Positions 22,337-31,260 of a DNA stretch of 64,000 bases are shown one piece after another. Both the position numbers and the translations under genes were made by a program. Position 1 is the stretch's first letter. Every line of letters starts with the position of its first letter. Under the pieces are notes generated by a model. That model was given only the letters and a program-made list of their open reading frames with translations. It searched no databases and was not told the DNA's origin. Source of the DNA: Serinibacter arcticus (GTDB taxonomy: Bacteria > Actinomycetota > Actinomycetes > Actinomycetales > Beutenbergiaceae); contig NZ_RHPJ01000001.1 in NCBI RefSeq assembly GCF_004786095.1, positions 620,001 through 684,000 on the forward strand, given 5' to 3'.

Positions 22337-23128
22337 TCAGACTGCGGACCGCGGGTGCCGCACCAGCTCACCGACACCGGAGATGACCTCGTCGGGCCGG
22401 AACGGGTAGCGGTTGATCTCGGCCTCGTCGCTGATGCCCGTGAGGACCAGGATCGTGTGCAGGCCCGCCTCGATGCCCGCGACGATGTCGGTGTCCATCC
22501 GGTCGCCGATCATGGCGGTGTTCTCGGAGTGCGCGCCGATGCGGTTCATGGCCGAGCGGAACATCATCGGGTTGGGCTTGCCCACCACGTAGGGCTCGCG
22601 TCCCGTGGCCTTCGTGATCAGCGCGGCGATGGCTCCCGTGGCGGGCATCGGCCCGTCGGCCGAGGGGCCGGTGGCGTCCGGGTTGGTGGCGATGAAGCGT
22701 GCACCCGCACCGATGAGCCGGATCGCCTTGGTGATCGCCTCGAAGGAGTAGTTCCGGGTCTCCCCGACCACCACGTAGTCGGGGTCGGTCTCGGTCATGA
22801 TGAACCCGGCCTCGTGCAGGGCCGTGGTGATGCCGGCCTCGCCGATCACGAACGCCGAGCCGCCGGGCATCTGCGAGGCGCAGAAGTCCGCCGTCGCCAG
22901 GGCCGAGGTCCAGATCGCCTCCTCGGGCACGATCAGGCCGGACGCTCGCAGCCGGGCGCTGAGGTCGCGCGGCGTGAAGATCGAGTTGTTCGTCAGCACC
23001 AGGAACGGCCGGTCCTCGGTCGCCCACTGCTCCAGCAGCTCGGCCGCCCCCGGCAGCGCGTGGTTCTCGTGGACCAGCACACCGTCCATGTCGGTCAGCC
23101 AGCACTGGATCTCGTCGCGTCGGGACAT
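22337..23128 (-). CDS. HAD-superfamily hydrolase, NagD-like (subfamily IIA)
   Basis: A soluble 263-residue phosphatase of the HAD-IIA group (NagD, PNPase, phosphoglycolate phosphatase relatives). The nucleophile motif is LTDMDGVLVHE with Asp13 and Asp15. Motif II is LTNNS. Motif III/IV residues lie in VGKPNPMMF and MIGDRMDTDIVAG. The cap is of the C2 type between motifs II and III. The ATG at 23128 has CAGGAG upstream. The leader contains a perfect 8-base inverted repeat (23148-23171). It is downstream of the prmC-like gene on the same strand. The substrate is unknown; sugar or nucleoside monophosphates are typical for the family. Confidence 0.9.
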   Translation of the reverse strand: MSRRDEIQCWLTDMDGVLVHENHALPGAAELLEQWATEDRPFLVLTNNSIFTPRDLSARLRASGLIVPEEAIWTSALATADFCASQMPGGSAFVIGEAGITTALHEAGFIMTETDPDYVVVGETRNYSFEAITKAIRLIGAGARFIATNPDATGPSADGPMPATGAIAALITKATGREPYVVGKPNPMMFRSAMNRIGAHSENTAMIGDRMDTDIVAGIEAGLHTILVLTGISDEAEINRYPFRPDEVISGVGELVRHPRSAV

Positions 23129-23147
23129 CTCGGCTCCTGGGGTCCTT

Positions 23148-23171
23148 GTGGCGACCGTCTGTCGTCGCCAC
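23148..23171 (-). promoter_or_regulatory. Inverted repeat in the leader of the HAD gene
   Basis: GTGGCGAC (23148-23155) and GTCGCCAC (23164-23171) form a perfect 8-pair stem with an 8-base loop, about 20 bases before the ATG at 23128. It could be a terminator for the long upstream operon, an attenuator, or a protein site. Confidence 0.4.
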
Positions 23172-23197
23172 CATCCTGCCCCCGAGGCCGTGTCCGC

Positions 23198-23233
23198 GTC
23201 AGCCCCGTCAGCCCCGTCAGCCCCGTCAGCGCC
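23198..23233. repeat. Nine-base tandem repeat, four units, across the prmC-like stop codon
   Basis: GTCAGCCCC is repeated three times from 23198, with a fourth copy GTCAGCGCC (23225-23233). On the minus strand each unit contains TGA. Because nine is a multiple of three, the real stop of the prmC-like gene (23226-23228) is followed by three more in-frame TGA codons. Confidence 0.85.
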
Positions 23234-24011
23234 GTCGGGCGCCCACGACCACGGCGGTGCCGTCGTCGTCCACGACGTGCGCGGGCGTCAGCCCCGCCGC
23301 TGCCAGGACCGCCACCGCCGCGGGCACCTGGTGCTCGGCCACCTCGCTCAGCACGTGGCCGCCAAGTGCGAGCCACGACGCCGCCACCGCCGCCACGCGA
23401 CGCAGGACGTCGAGGCCGTCCTCCCCGCCGTCGCGCGTGAACCGCGGTTCGGCCGCTCGCAGGTCCCCGGGCACGAGGTGCTCCGCGCCGCTCGGGACGT
23501 AGGGGACGTTGGCGGTGATGGTCGCGAGCGCACCGCGCAGCGCCGTCGGCAGCGGATCGACGAGGTCGCCGCACCACACGCGGCCCCCCACGGGAGCGAG
23601 GTTGCGGCGCGCGACGGCGACCGCGCGCTCGTCGACGTCGGCCGCGTCCAGGTGCAGTCCGGGCACCCGCTCGGCCAGCAGCCTGCCGACCGCGCCGCAC
23701 CCGCAGCACAGGTCCAGGACGCGCGATCCCGGAGGCGTCAGCCGGACCGCCTCGGCCACGAGCAGCAGCGTGCGCTGCCGCGGGACGAACACGCCGGGTT
23801 CGATCGCGAGCCGACGTCCGCCGAGCTCCACCCACCCGAGCACGTGCTCGAGCGGCTCTCCCGCCTCGCGGCGTCGGACGGAGGCCTCGAGCCGCTCGGG
23901 CGGGAGCTCGCGCAGCGCGGCGGCCTCGTCCTCGGCGTAGACGCACCCGGCGGCACGCAGCCGCGCGACGAGCGGTTCGACCGGCGCTCCGCTGCCCGCG
24001 TCGGACGTCAT
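23226..24011 (-). CDS. PrmC-related protein glutamine N5-methyltransferase (putative)
   Basis: A 261-residue SAM-dependent methyltransferase related to PrmC/HemK, which methylates the Gln of GGQ in release factors. The PrmC-like signature is visible: RREAGEPLEHVLGWVELGG, FVPRQRTLLLVAEAV, the SAM loop VLDLCCGCGAVG, and NVPYVPS in the position of NPPY. The Asn-Val-Pro-Tyr variant marks the side family of unknown substrate rather than PrmC itself, which usually sits beside prfA. The ATG at 24011 lies 14 bases after the polyprenyl synthase stop, so it may be the last gene of the long nuo transcript. Its gene end carries tandem in-frame stops (23198-23233). Cytoplasmic. Confidence 0.85.
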   Translation of the reverse strand: MTSDAGSGAPVEPLVARLRAAGCVYAEDEAAALRELPPERLEASVRRREAGEPLEHVLGWVELGGRRLAIEPGVFVPRQRTLLLVAEAVRLTPPGSRVLDLCCGCGAVGRLLAERVPGLHLDAADVDERAVAVARRNLAPVGGRVWCGDLVDPLPTALRGALATITANVPYVPSGAEHLVPGDLRAAEPRFTRDGGEDGLDVLRRVAAVAASWLALGGHVLSEVAEHQVPAAVAVLAAAGLTPAHVVDDDGTAVVVGARRR

Positions 24012-24025
24012 GGCGGCCCGCGGCC

Positions 24026-25051
24026 TCAGGCCAGACGCTCGACCACGAGGTCGGCGAACTCGCGCAGCGCGTCCTTCGCGGGCGAGCTCTCGATCACGTC
24101 GAGCGCGGCGACGGCGTCGCGCGAGGAGCCCCGCGCCATCTCGCGCGCCTGCTCCATCACGGGGTGCGCGGCGAGCCTGGCGACGACGGCGGCGAGCGCC
24201 TCGTCGGAGTGCAGGTCGCCGTCGAGCGCGGCGAGGATCGCGCGGCCCTCGTCGTCGATGCCGGAGTCGTCGGCGTCGGAGCCGGCCCGGCGCAGCAGCA
24301 GGACGGGCATCGTCGGCACGCCCTCGCGCAGGTCGGTGCCGGGGATCTTGCCGAGCACCTCGGCCGAGGAGGCGAGGTCGAGCACGTCGTCGGCCAGCTG
24401 GAACGCCACGCCCACGCGCTCGCCGTACGCCACGACGGCACGCAGCCGCTCCCCCGTCAGGCCGCCGAACAGCGCGCCGAAGTGGGCGGCGGCCGCGATG
24501 AGCGACCCGGTCTTGCCCGCGAGGACCTCGAGGTGGTGCTCGACCGGGTCCTCGCCGTCCTGCGGTCCGATCGTCTCCTGGAGCTGCCCCACGCACAGGC
24601 GCTCGAACGTCTCGGCCTGGATCTTCACGGCGGTGGCCCCGAGGCCGGCCACGGTCTGCGAGGCGCGCGCGAACAGCAGGTCACCCGCGAGGATCGCGAC
24701 GGAGTTGCCCCACACCTGGTGCGCGCTCGGGGCACCGCGACGCGTGGTCGCCGAGTCCATCACGTCGTCGTGGTACAGCGAGGCGAGGTGGGTGAGCTCG
24801 ACGCCGACGGCGGCCTCGAGGACCTCCTCCGACGTCCCGGTGCCGAGCTGGGCGGTCAGCAGCGCGAGCGCCGGGCGCATCCGCTTGCCACCCGCGGACA
24901 GCAGGTGGCGCGAGGGCGCGTCGCCGAGCACGCGCGTGCGCGACACCGCCACGTCGAGCCGGCTCTCGATCTCCGCGAGCCCGTCGAGCAGGACCTGCTC
25001 CAGCCCGGGGTCGCTCAGGGGGAGGGGTCCTTGGTTCACGCGCGGGCTCAC
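24026..25051 (-). CDS. Polyprenyl diphosphate synthase (long-chain, trans)
   Basis: A 341-residue trans-isoprenyl diphosphate synthase that adds isopentenyl units to an allylic primer. Context indicates that it makes the menaquinone side chain. The first Asp-rich motif is LYHDDVMDSATTRRG (DDxxMD plus RR) and the second is FQLADDVLDLA. GGKRMRPAL near residue 55 binds diphosphate. The GTG at 25051 overlaps the nuoN stop by four bases (GTGA), firmly placing it in the complex I operon. In Mycobacterium tuberculosis the comparable grcC1 lies beside the menJ reductase and near menG. Here the same three functions bracket the nuo genes. Chain length cannot be read with confidence. Cytoplasmic or membrane-associated. 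Confidence 0.9.
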   Translation of the reverse strand: MSPRVNQGPLPLSDPGLEQVLLDGLAEIESRLDVAVSRTRVLGDAPSRHLLSAGGKRMRPALALLTAQLGTGTSEEVLEAAVGVELTHLASLYHDDVMDSATTRRGAPSAHQVWGNSVAILAGDLLFARASQTVAGLGATAVKIQAETFERLCVGQLQETIGPQDGEDPVEHHLEVLAGKTGSLIAAAAHFGALFGGLTGERLRAVVAYGERVGVAFQLADDVLDLASSAEVLGKIPGTDLREGVPTMPVLLLRRAGSDADDSGIDDEGRAILAALDGDLHSDEALAAVVARLAAHPVMEQAREMARGSSRDAVAALDVIESSPAKDALREFADLVVERLA

Positions 25052-26631
25052 ACGACGAATCTAGCCGCCTGCGCGAGCAGGTCGAGAACCGGGGTCGGCC
25101 AGACGCCGAGCACGAGGGTGCCCGCGGCGCACACGACGAGCGCGACGCGCGTGAGCGCACCGGGCGCGACGGCCTGCGCGCGCTGGCGCTGCGGCTCGTC
25201 GGACTCCTCGGGCCGGGTGAAGAACATGAGCACGATCACGCGCACGTAGAAGAACGCGGCGGCGATCGAGGCGAGCACCGCGACCGCGACGAGCGGCCAC
25301 GCGCCGCCGTCGGCCGCGGCGACGAACGCGGTGAACTTGCCCAGGAACCCGGCCGTCAGCGGGATGCCGGCGAACGACAGCAGGAACAGCGCCATCGCGG
25401 CGGCCAGCACCGGGCTGCGGCGGCCGAGGCCCGCCCACTGCGACAGGTGCGTGGCCTCGCCGGTGACGTTCCCGGCGTCGTCGCGCTCGCGCACGAGCGT
25501 GACGACGGCGAAGGCACCGACGGTGGCGAAGCTGTAGGCGAGCAGGTAGAACAGCAGCGCGTCAGGACCACCCTCGGGCAGCGAGACGATCGCGACGAGC
25601 GCGAACCCGGCGTGCGCGACCGAGGAGTAGGCCAGCGTCCGCTTGATGTCGGTCTGCACGATCGCCAGCACGGTGCCCACGAGCATCGAGGCGATCGCCA
25701 CGACCCACAGCGCGGGCTCCACGTCCCACGCGAAGCCCGGCGCCGCGACGTACAGCAGGCGGGCGATCGCGGCGAACGCGGCGGTCTTGGTGGCGGCGGC
25801 CATGAAGCCGGTCACGGGCGTCGGCGCACCCTGGTAGACGTCGGGGACCCACGCGTGGAACGGCACGGCGCCGACCTTGAAGAGCAGACCGGTCAGGACC
25901 ATCAGGAGGCCGACGACGGCCATCCCGTCCATCCCGACGCTCGCCGTGGCGGCCGTGCCGATGTCCGCGTAGGTGAGCGAGGCGGAGTAGCCGAACAGGA
26001 GCGCGACGCCGAACAGGAAGATCGCCGAGGAGAAGGCGCCGAGCAGGAAGTACTTCAGCGCGGCCTCCTGCGACAGCACGCGGCGACGCCGGGCCAGCGC
26101 GGTCAGCACGTACAGCGGGAGCGAGAGCACCTCGAGGGCGACGAACAGCACCAGGAGGTCGTTCGCCATCGTGAAGACGAGCATGCCCGCGAGGCTGAAC
26201 AGCGCCAGCGGGTAGACCTCGGTCTGCTCGAGACCGGCCTTGCGCGCCGCCTCCTCGTAGGCCGAACCGGGTGCCGAGGCACCCTGCGGCGTGAACGCGT
26301 CCTCGCCGCCCGGCAGCCGCGAGGCGAGCACGGCGAACCCGACCAGGGCGATGACGAGCAGGATCATCTGGGCCGCGAGGCCGAAACCGTCCTCGGCGAG
26401 CTGACCGGCCACGAACGTGGACTCGCCACCGCCGACCACCTCGCTCCAGCGCCAGGCGACCGCACCCAGGGCCGCGAGCGGCGCCAGCAGGGCGACGACG
26501 ACCTGGATGCTGCGGCGCCGCGCGGCCGGCGCGAACGCCGCGACGAGGACTCCGAGGACGCCGGCGCCGACGATCACCAGGACCGGCGTGAGCGCGGCCC
26601 AGTCGATGACGGGGGGCTGGAACGTGGTCAC
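25048..26631 (-). CDS. nuoN: NADH-quinone oxidoreductase subunit N
   Basis: A 527-residue antiporter-like membrane subunit of complex I, one of three proton-pumping units. The GTG at 26631 (MTTFQPPVIDWAAL) overlaps the nuoM stop (GTGA). It has fourteen or so helices. The conserved lysines of the antiporter fold lie in ALKYFLLGAFSSAIFLFG and GLLFKVGAVPFHAWVPDVYQGAPTPVTGF, the latter being the strongest NuoN signature. QTDIKRTLAYSSVAHAGF follows. It is operonic with polyprenyl synthase downstream. Its length is slightly above the 480-500 usual for NuoN. Confidence 0.95.
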   Translation of the reverse strand: MTTFQPPVIDWAALTPVLVIVGAGVLGVLVAAFAPAARRRSIQVVVALLAPLAALGAVAWRWSEVVGGGESTFVAGQLAEDGFGLAAQMILLVIALVGFAVLASRLPGGEDAFTPQGASAPGSAYEEAARKAGLEQTEVYPLALFSLAGMLVFTMANDLLVLFVALEVLSLPLYVLTALARRRRVLSQEAALKYFLLGAFSSAIFLFGVALLFGYSASLTYADIGTAATASVGMDGMAVVGLLMVLTGLLFKVGAVPFHAWVPDVYQGAPTPVTGFMAAATKTAAFAAIARLLYVAAPGFAWDVEPALWVVAIASMLVGTVLAIVQTDIKRTLAYSSVAHAGFALVAIVSLPEGGPDALLFYLLAYSFATVGAFAVVTLVRERDDAGNVTGEATHLSQWAGLGRRSPVLAAAMALFLLSFAGIPLTAGFLGKFTAFVAAADGGAWPLVAVAVLASIAAAFFYVRVIVLMFFTRPEESDEPQRQRAQAVAPGALTRVALVVCAAGTLVLGVWPTPVLDLLAQAARFVV

Positions 26632-28154
26632 TGGGCGCCTCCCAGGGCGAGCACCTGCGCGAGCGGGGTCAACAGGTCCAGCACCGGGCCGGGCAGCACG
26701 CCCAGCACCACCATGGCCACCACGACGGGCACCAGGCTCCAGCGCTCGCGCGCCCCGAGGTCGCGCAGCGCGCCGTCGGCGCGCGCCTGCGCGATCTCGG
26801 CACGCGGCTGACCCGTGAACACCCGCTGGTAGACGAGCAGGAAGTAGAGGGCGGCGAGCACGACCCCGAGCGTGGCGACGGCGGCCGCCGGGATCGAGGA
26901 CGCGAAGCTGCCCACCAGCACGAGGTACTCGCCGATGAAGCCCGACAGCCCGGGCAGCGCCACCGAGGCCATGCCCGAGACGAGGAACAGCCCGGCCAGG
27001 ACCGGCGTCACGCGCTGCCAGCCGCCGTAGGCGTCGATGCGTCGGGAGCCGCCGCGCTCGGCGAGGTAGCCGGCGAGCAGGAACAACCCGGCGATCGAGA
27101 GGCCGTGCGCGAGCATGTAGAACATCGCCCCGGTCATCGCGACCTCGGAGCCGACGAAGATGCCCAGCACGATGAAGCCGAAGTGCGAGATCGACGTGAA
27201 GGCGATGAAGCGCATCATGTCCTGCTGGCCGATCGCCACGAGCGCGCCGTAGACGATCGAGATCAGCGCGAGGACGACGATCGCCGGTGCGGCCCAGCGG
27301 GCGGCGCCCGGGAACAGCGGTAGGCACAGGGCGAGCATCCCGAAGGTGCCGACCTTGTCCAGCACGCCGACCAGCAGCGTGGAGGTGCCGGGCGTTGCCT
27401 GGGCCGTGGTGTCAGGCAGCCAGGTGTGCACGGGCCACATCGGTGCCTTCACCGCGAACGCGACGAAGAACGCGACGAACAGCCAGCGCTCCGTCGTCGG
27501 GTCGCTCACGACGCCCGCGAGGTTGTCGATGAGGAAGCCCTGCGGGCCGCCGGGGCCCTGGAGGTAGAGCATCACGACGCCGACGAGCATGATCAGCCCG
27601 CCCGCGAGGGAGTAGACGAGGAACTTCACCGCGGCGGAGCGGCGGTTGGCACCGCCGAACATGCCGACCAGGAAGTACACCGGGATGAGCATGACCTCGA
27701 ACACCACGTAGAACAGGAACACGTCGCGTGCGGCGAACACCGCGACCATGAGCGAGGCGAGCGCCAGCACGAGCGCCACGAAGGTGGCCCGGCGGCGGTC
27801 GGTGGCTCGGCGGTCGGCCTCGCTCGCGTCGGGGACGGCGTGCCAGTCGGCCGCGAGCACGATCGGCACCAGCGCGAGGGCGAGCAGCACCATCACGAGG
27901 CCGAGGCCGTTGAGCCCGACGGCGTAGCTCGCCCCGATCGACGGGATCCAGCCCACGGTCTGGGTGAGCTGCTGCTCACCGGCGCGCGAGGGGTCGAAGC
28001 CGGTCGCCATGGCGACGGCCCCGCCCAGCGTGACGAGCGAGACGGCGAGCCCGACGGGGCGGGCGAACCGGTGGAGTCCGGGGACGAGCCACAGCACGAG
28101 TGCTGCGACGAGGGGGACGGCGATCAGGATGGTGATCCAGGGAAGCGAGCTCAC
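26628..28154 (-). CDS. nuoM: NADH-quinone oxidoreductase subunit M
   Basis: A 508-residue antiporter-like proton-pumping subunit of complex I. The start is GTG at 28154 (MSSLPWITILIAVPL), preceded by GGAGAGGAGGAG. Signatures are LFYVVFEVMLIPVYFLVGMFG (with the key Glu), KAPMWPVHTWLPDTTAQATPGTSTLLVGVLDKVGTFG with the pumping Lys and His, and QQDMMRFIAFTSISHFGF. It follows nuoL after 13 bases and overlaps nuoN by four. Its length is normal for the family. Located in the inner membrane. Confidence 0.96.
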   Translation of the reverse strand: MSSLPWITILIAVPLVAALVLWLVPGLHRFARPVGLAVSLVTLGGAVAMATGFDPSRAGEQQLTQTVGWIPSIGASYAVGLNGLGLVMVLLALALVPIVLAADWHAVPDASEADRRATDRRRATFVALVLALASLMVAVFAARDVFLFYVVFEVMLIPVYFLVGMFGGANRRSAAVKFLVYSLAGGLIMLVGVVMLYLQGPGGPQGFLIDNLAGVVSDPTTERWLFVAFFVAFAVKAPMWPVHTWLPDTTAQATPGTSTLLVGVLDKVGTFGMLALCLPLFPGAARWAAPAIVVLALISIVYGALVAIGQQDMMRFIAFTSISHFGFIVLGIFVGSEVAMTGAMFYMLAHGLSIAGLFLLAGYLAERGGSRRIDAYGGWQRVTPVLAGLFLVSGMASVALPGLSGFIGEYLVLVGSFASSIPAAAVATLGVVLAALYFLLVYQRVFTGQPRAEIAQARADGALRDLGARERWSLVPVVVAMVVLGVLPGPVLDLLTPLAQVLALGGAQ

Positions 28155-28167
28155 GTCTCCTCCTCTC

Positions 28168-30084
28168 CTACAGGCGCACGAGGTGCAGGACGGCGCCGGC
28201 GATGACCACGCCGGCAAGGATCATGGCGGCGTAGCTGCGCACGTAGCCGTTCTGCAGCTTCCGCAGCACGCGGCCCGAGGCCACGGTGCCGGCCGCGGCA
28301 CCGGTGACGGCGCCGTCGACCACCGCCGTGTCGGCGTAGACCAGCGTGCGGGTGAGGTGCTGACCGGGCCGCATCGCGAGGGCCTCGTTGACGTCGTCGG
28401 CGAAGAAGTCGCGGCGCGCGGCGCGCGTCAGCGGGCTCCCGGCCGGTGCGGTCAGCGGCACGGTGTTCATACCGTACTGGCGCCAGGCCAGCGCGACGCC
28501 GGCCGCCACCAGCACCAGGGTGGCCGTGAGGATCACGGGGACGGGCAGCACGGGCTCGGGGTGGTCGACATGACCGGTCACGGGCTCGAGCCACCCTGTG
28601 ATCCCGTCTCCGAGGCTGAGCAGGAAGCCGAGGCTGACGGCGCCGATCGCGAGGACCACGACCGGGAGCGTCATGACGAGCGGGGACTCGTGCGGGTGGC
28701 GGCGCGGGCGCGGGTCGTCGGCGCCCAGCTTGGAGGCCTCGTCGACCCAGCGGGCCTTGCCGTGGAAGGTCATGAAGAACATCCGCGACATGTAGAACGC
28801 CGTCACGGCCGCGCCCACCAGGGCCGCGCCGCCGAACACCCACGGCTGCCAGCCCTCGCCGACGAACGCCGTCTCGATGATCTTGTCCTTGCTGTAGAAG
28901 CCGGCGAACGGCGGGACTCCGATGATCGCGAGCCAGCAGACGGCGAACGTCGCCCAGGTCACGAGCATGACCTTGCGCAGCCCCCCGTAGGTCCGCATGT
29001 CGGTGGAGTCGCCGTTGGCGTGCATCACCGAACCGGCCCCGAGGAACAGACCGGCCTTGAAGAAGCCGTGCGTGACGAGGTGGAAGATCGCGTAGGCGTA
29101 GCCGATCGGGCCGAGCCCGGCCGCCAGCACCATGTAGCCGATCTGGGACATCGTGGAGCCGGCGAGCGACTTCTTGATGTCGTCCTTGCCGCACGCGATC
29201 GCCGCGCCGAGCAGCAGCGTGAATGCGCCGACGCACGCGGTGACGAGCTGCGCCGTCGGGGCGGCGGAGAAGATCGAGTCCGCGCGGACGATGAGGTAGA
29301 CGCCCGCCGTGACCATGGTCGCGGCGTGGATGAGGGCGGAGACCGGCGTCGGGCCGGCCATGGCGTCCCCCAGCCACGCCTGCAGCGGGAACTGCGCCGA
29401 CTTGCCGCACGCCCCGAGCAGCAGCAGCAGGCCGATCGCCGTCGCCATCGGCGTGCTCAGACCGCTCGCCGCGGCGTCGACGCCGGAGAAGCTCACGGTG
29501 CCGAGGCTCGCGAACATCAGGCCCATCGCGACGATGAGGCCCATGTCGCCCACGCGGTTCATCACGAACGCCTTTTTGGCGGCGACCGCGTAGTCGGTGT
29601 TGTGGTTCCAGAAGCCGATGAGCAGGTAGGACGCGAGGCCCACCCCCTCCCAGCCGACGAACAGCAGCGCGTAGGAGTCGGCGAGCACCAGCACGAGCAT
29701 CGCGGCCACGAACAGGTTGAGGTAGGCGAAGAACCGGCGGCGGGCCGGGTCGTGCGTCATGTACCCGATCGAGTACACGTGGATCAGCGAGCCCACGAAC
29801 GTGATCAGCATGACGAAGGTCAGCGACAACGGGTCGACGCGGAGGCCGGCGTCGATGCTCAGCTCCCCGGCCGGGATCCACGAGAAGAGGTGGACGTCGT
29901 TGATGCGCTCCTCGGGGCTCTGCCCGAGGACCTCCAGGACGACGAGCAGCCCGACGACGAAGGACGCGACCGCCGCGAGCGTCGCCAGGAGGTGACCCCA
30001 GGCGTCGCTGCGGCGGCCCAGGAGCAGCAGGAGGGCGGACGAGGCCAGGGGGATGGCGACGACGAGCCAGGCGAGATCGATCAT
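28168..30084 (-). CDS. nuoL: NADH-quinone oxidoreductase subunit L
   Basis: A 638-residue distal antiporter-like subunit of complex I, with the long lateral helix at its C terminus. Signatures are LLFVGWEGVGLASYLLIGFW, KSAQFPLQAWLGDAMAGPTPVSALIHAATMVTAGVYL, and GKDDIKKSLAGSTMSQIGYM. The start is ATG at 30084, seven bases after the nuoK stop. The C terminus (LRKLQNGYVRSYAAMILAGV) matches the family end. Its length is typical (610-650). It pumps protons in the inner membrane. Confidence 0.96.
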   Translation of the reverse strand: MIDLAWLVVAIPLASSALLLLLGRRSDAWGHLLATLAAVASFVVGLLVVLEVLGQSPEERINDVHLFSWIPAGELSIDAGLRVDPLSLTFVMLITFVGSLIHVYSIGYMTHDPARRRFFAYLNLFVAAMLVLVLADSYALLFVGWEGVGLASYLLIGFWNHNTDYAVAAKKAFVMNRVGDMGLIVAMGLMFASLGTVSFSGVDAAASGLSTPMATAIGLLLLLGACGKSAQFPLQAWLGDAMAGPTPVSALIHAATMVTAGVYLIVRADSIFSAAPTAQLVTACVGAFTLLLGAAIACGKDDIKKSLAGSTMSQIGYMVLAAGLGPIGYAYAIFHLVTHGFFKAGLFLGAGSVMHANGDSTDMRTYGGLRKVMLVTWATFAVCWLAIIGVPPFAGFYSKDKIIETAFVGEGWQPWVFGGAALVGAAVTAFYMSRMFFMTFHGKARWVDEASKLGADDPRPRRHPHESPLVMTLPVVVLAIGAVSLGFLLSLGDGITGWLEPVTGHVDHPEPVLPVPVILTATLVLVAAGVALAWRQYGMNTVPLTAPAGSPLTRAARRDFFADDVNEALAMRPGQHLTRTLVYADTAVVDGAVTGAAAGTVASGRVLRKLQNGYVRSYAAMILAGVVIAGAVLHLVRL

Positions 30085-30091
30085 GGCTGGC

Positions 30092-30391
30092 TCAGTTCCT
30101 CAGCAGGCTCGGCTCGTCGACGGAGACCGTCCGACGCGCGCGGTAGATGGAGACGATGATCGCGAGGCCGACGACGACCTCGGCGGCGGCCACGACCATC
30201 ACGTAGAAGGCCATCACCTGCCCGGTCAGCGTGCCGTGCACCCGGCTGAACGCCACGAGCGCCAGGTTGCAGGAGTTGAGCATGAGCTCGACGCCCATGA
30301 AGGCGAGGATCGCGTTGCGGCGCACGAGAACCGTGACCGCGCCGATCGTGAACAGGATCCCGGACAGCACCAGGTAGTGCATCAGGCTCAT
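30092..30391 (-). CDS. nuoK: NADH-quinone oxidoreductase subunit K
   Basis: A 99-residue, three-helix subunit of complex I. The motif [18 protein letters not shown] contains the conserved Glu of the central proton path, and a second Glu lies in the following helix ([15 protein letters not shown]). The ATG at 30391 overlaps the nuoJ stop (ATGA), and nuoL starts seven bases after its own stop. Length and composition are standard. Confidence 0.96.
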   Translation of the reverse strand: MSLMHYLVLSGILFTIGAVTVLVRRNAILAFMGVELMLNSCNLALVAFSRVHGTLTGQVMAFYVMVVAAAEVVVGLAIIVSIYRARRTVSVDEPSLLRN

Positions 30392-31260
30392 CGCTCGCCC
30401 CCCTCCTCGTCGGTCCGACCCGCGGCGGGGTCGGACGTGTCGGGCGACGGGGCCGGCGGGGACGCGACCGGTTGCACGAAGGTGCCGCTCGCGATCGAGG
30501 CGACGTGGCCGTCGACGTCGGCGGGGGCGAGCTCCTGGCCGCGGATGCGCAGCACGCGCGGCACGGAGATGTCGATCGGGTTGCCCTCGGGGTCCAGCGC
30601 GGGGACGTCGGCCGCGTTGTGCAGCGCGTAGACGCCGGGCGCGGGAGCGGGCGTGAGCACCTGCGAACCTTCGCCGCGCGCATATGCGCGCTGTCGCAGC
30701 CGCACGGTGGCCCGCTGGTCCCGGATCGCCGAGAGACGCTCCTTGTGGGTCAGCGTGATGGCCCCGAGCGCGGCGGTGATCAGCAGGACGCCGACGAGCT
30801 CGAGCGCGAACACGGTGCTGCCGAAGATCTCGTACGCGACGCCGACCGGGTTGGTCATGGCGTTCGCCTCCTCCAGCCCGACGGCGGGCGGCAGGTTGGC
30901 CGTGAGCACGACGCCGGCGAGCACCGCGACGAGTCCGGCTCCGAGGGCGACGGCGATCCAGCGCTGACCCCTGATCGTCTCCGCGACCGAGTCGGCGGCG
31001 TCGACGCCCACGAGCATCAGCACGAACACGAACAGGATCATGATCGCGCCGGTGTAGACGACCACCTGGGCGACGCCGAGGAACGGCGCCTCGAGCGCGG
31101 TGTAGAGGAACGCCATGCCGATCATGACGAAGATCAGGCCGACGGCGGCGTGCACGGGCTTGCGCGCGAACAGCAGCGCGAGCGCCGCCACCACCATGAG
31201 GGGGCCGATGATACAGAACAGGACGAGCTCGCCTCCCGAGCCCACGGCGCTCTCGGTCAC
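30388..31260 (-). CDS. nuoJ: NADH-quinone oxidoreductase subunit J
   Basis: A 290-residue membrane subunit of complex I. The GTG at 31260 overlaps the nuoI stop (GTGA). Five helices occupy about residues 10-190, including [21 protein letters not shown] and the conserved [18 protein letters not shown]. After the last helix ([16 protein letters not shown]) an extra, hydrophilic, Pro-rich C-terminal tail of about 90 residues follows (to [15 protein letters not shown]). It exceeds the compact E. coli protein (184 aa), but long tails are usual in actinobacterial NuoJ. Confidence 0.95.
   Translation of the reverse strand: MTESAVGSGGELVLFCIIGPLMVVAALALLFARKPVHAAVGLIFVMIGMAFLYTALEAPFLGVAQVVVYTGAIMILFVFVLMLVGVDAADSVAETIRGQRWIAVALGAGLVAVLAGVVLTANLPPAVGLEEANAMTNPVGVAYEIFGSTVFALELVGVLLITAALGAITLTHKERLSAIRDQRATVRLRQRAYARGEGSQVLTPAPAPGVYALHNAADVPALDPEGNPIDISVPRVLRIRGQELAPADVDGHVASIASGTFVQPVASPPAPSPDTSDPAAGRTDEEGGER

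Noticed and set aside
18217-22377. Open frame of nearly 1400 codons antisense to eccC
   Set aside because: Its translation is dominated by Arg, Asp, His, Gly and Gln without motifs. It mirrors the codon-position bias of eccC, which has full ATPase motifs. It is a high-GC shadow frame.
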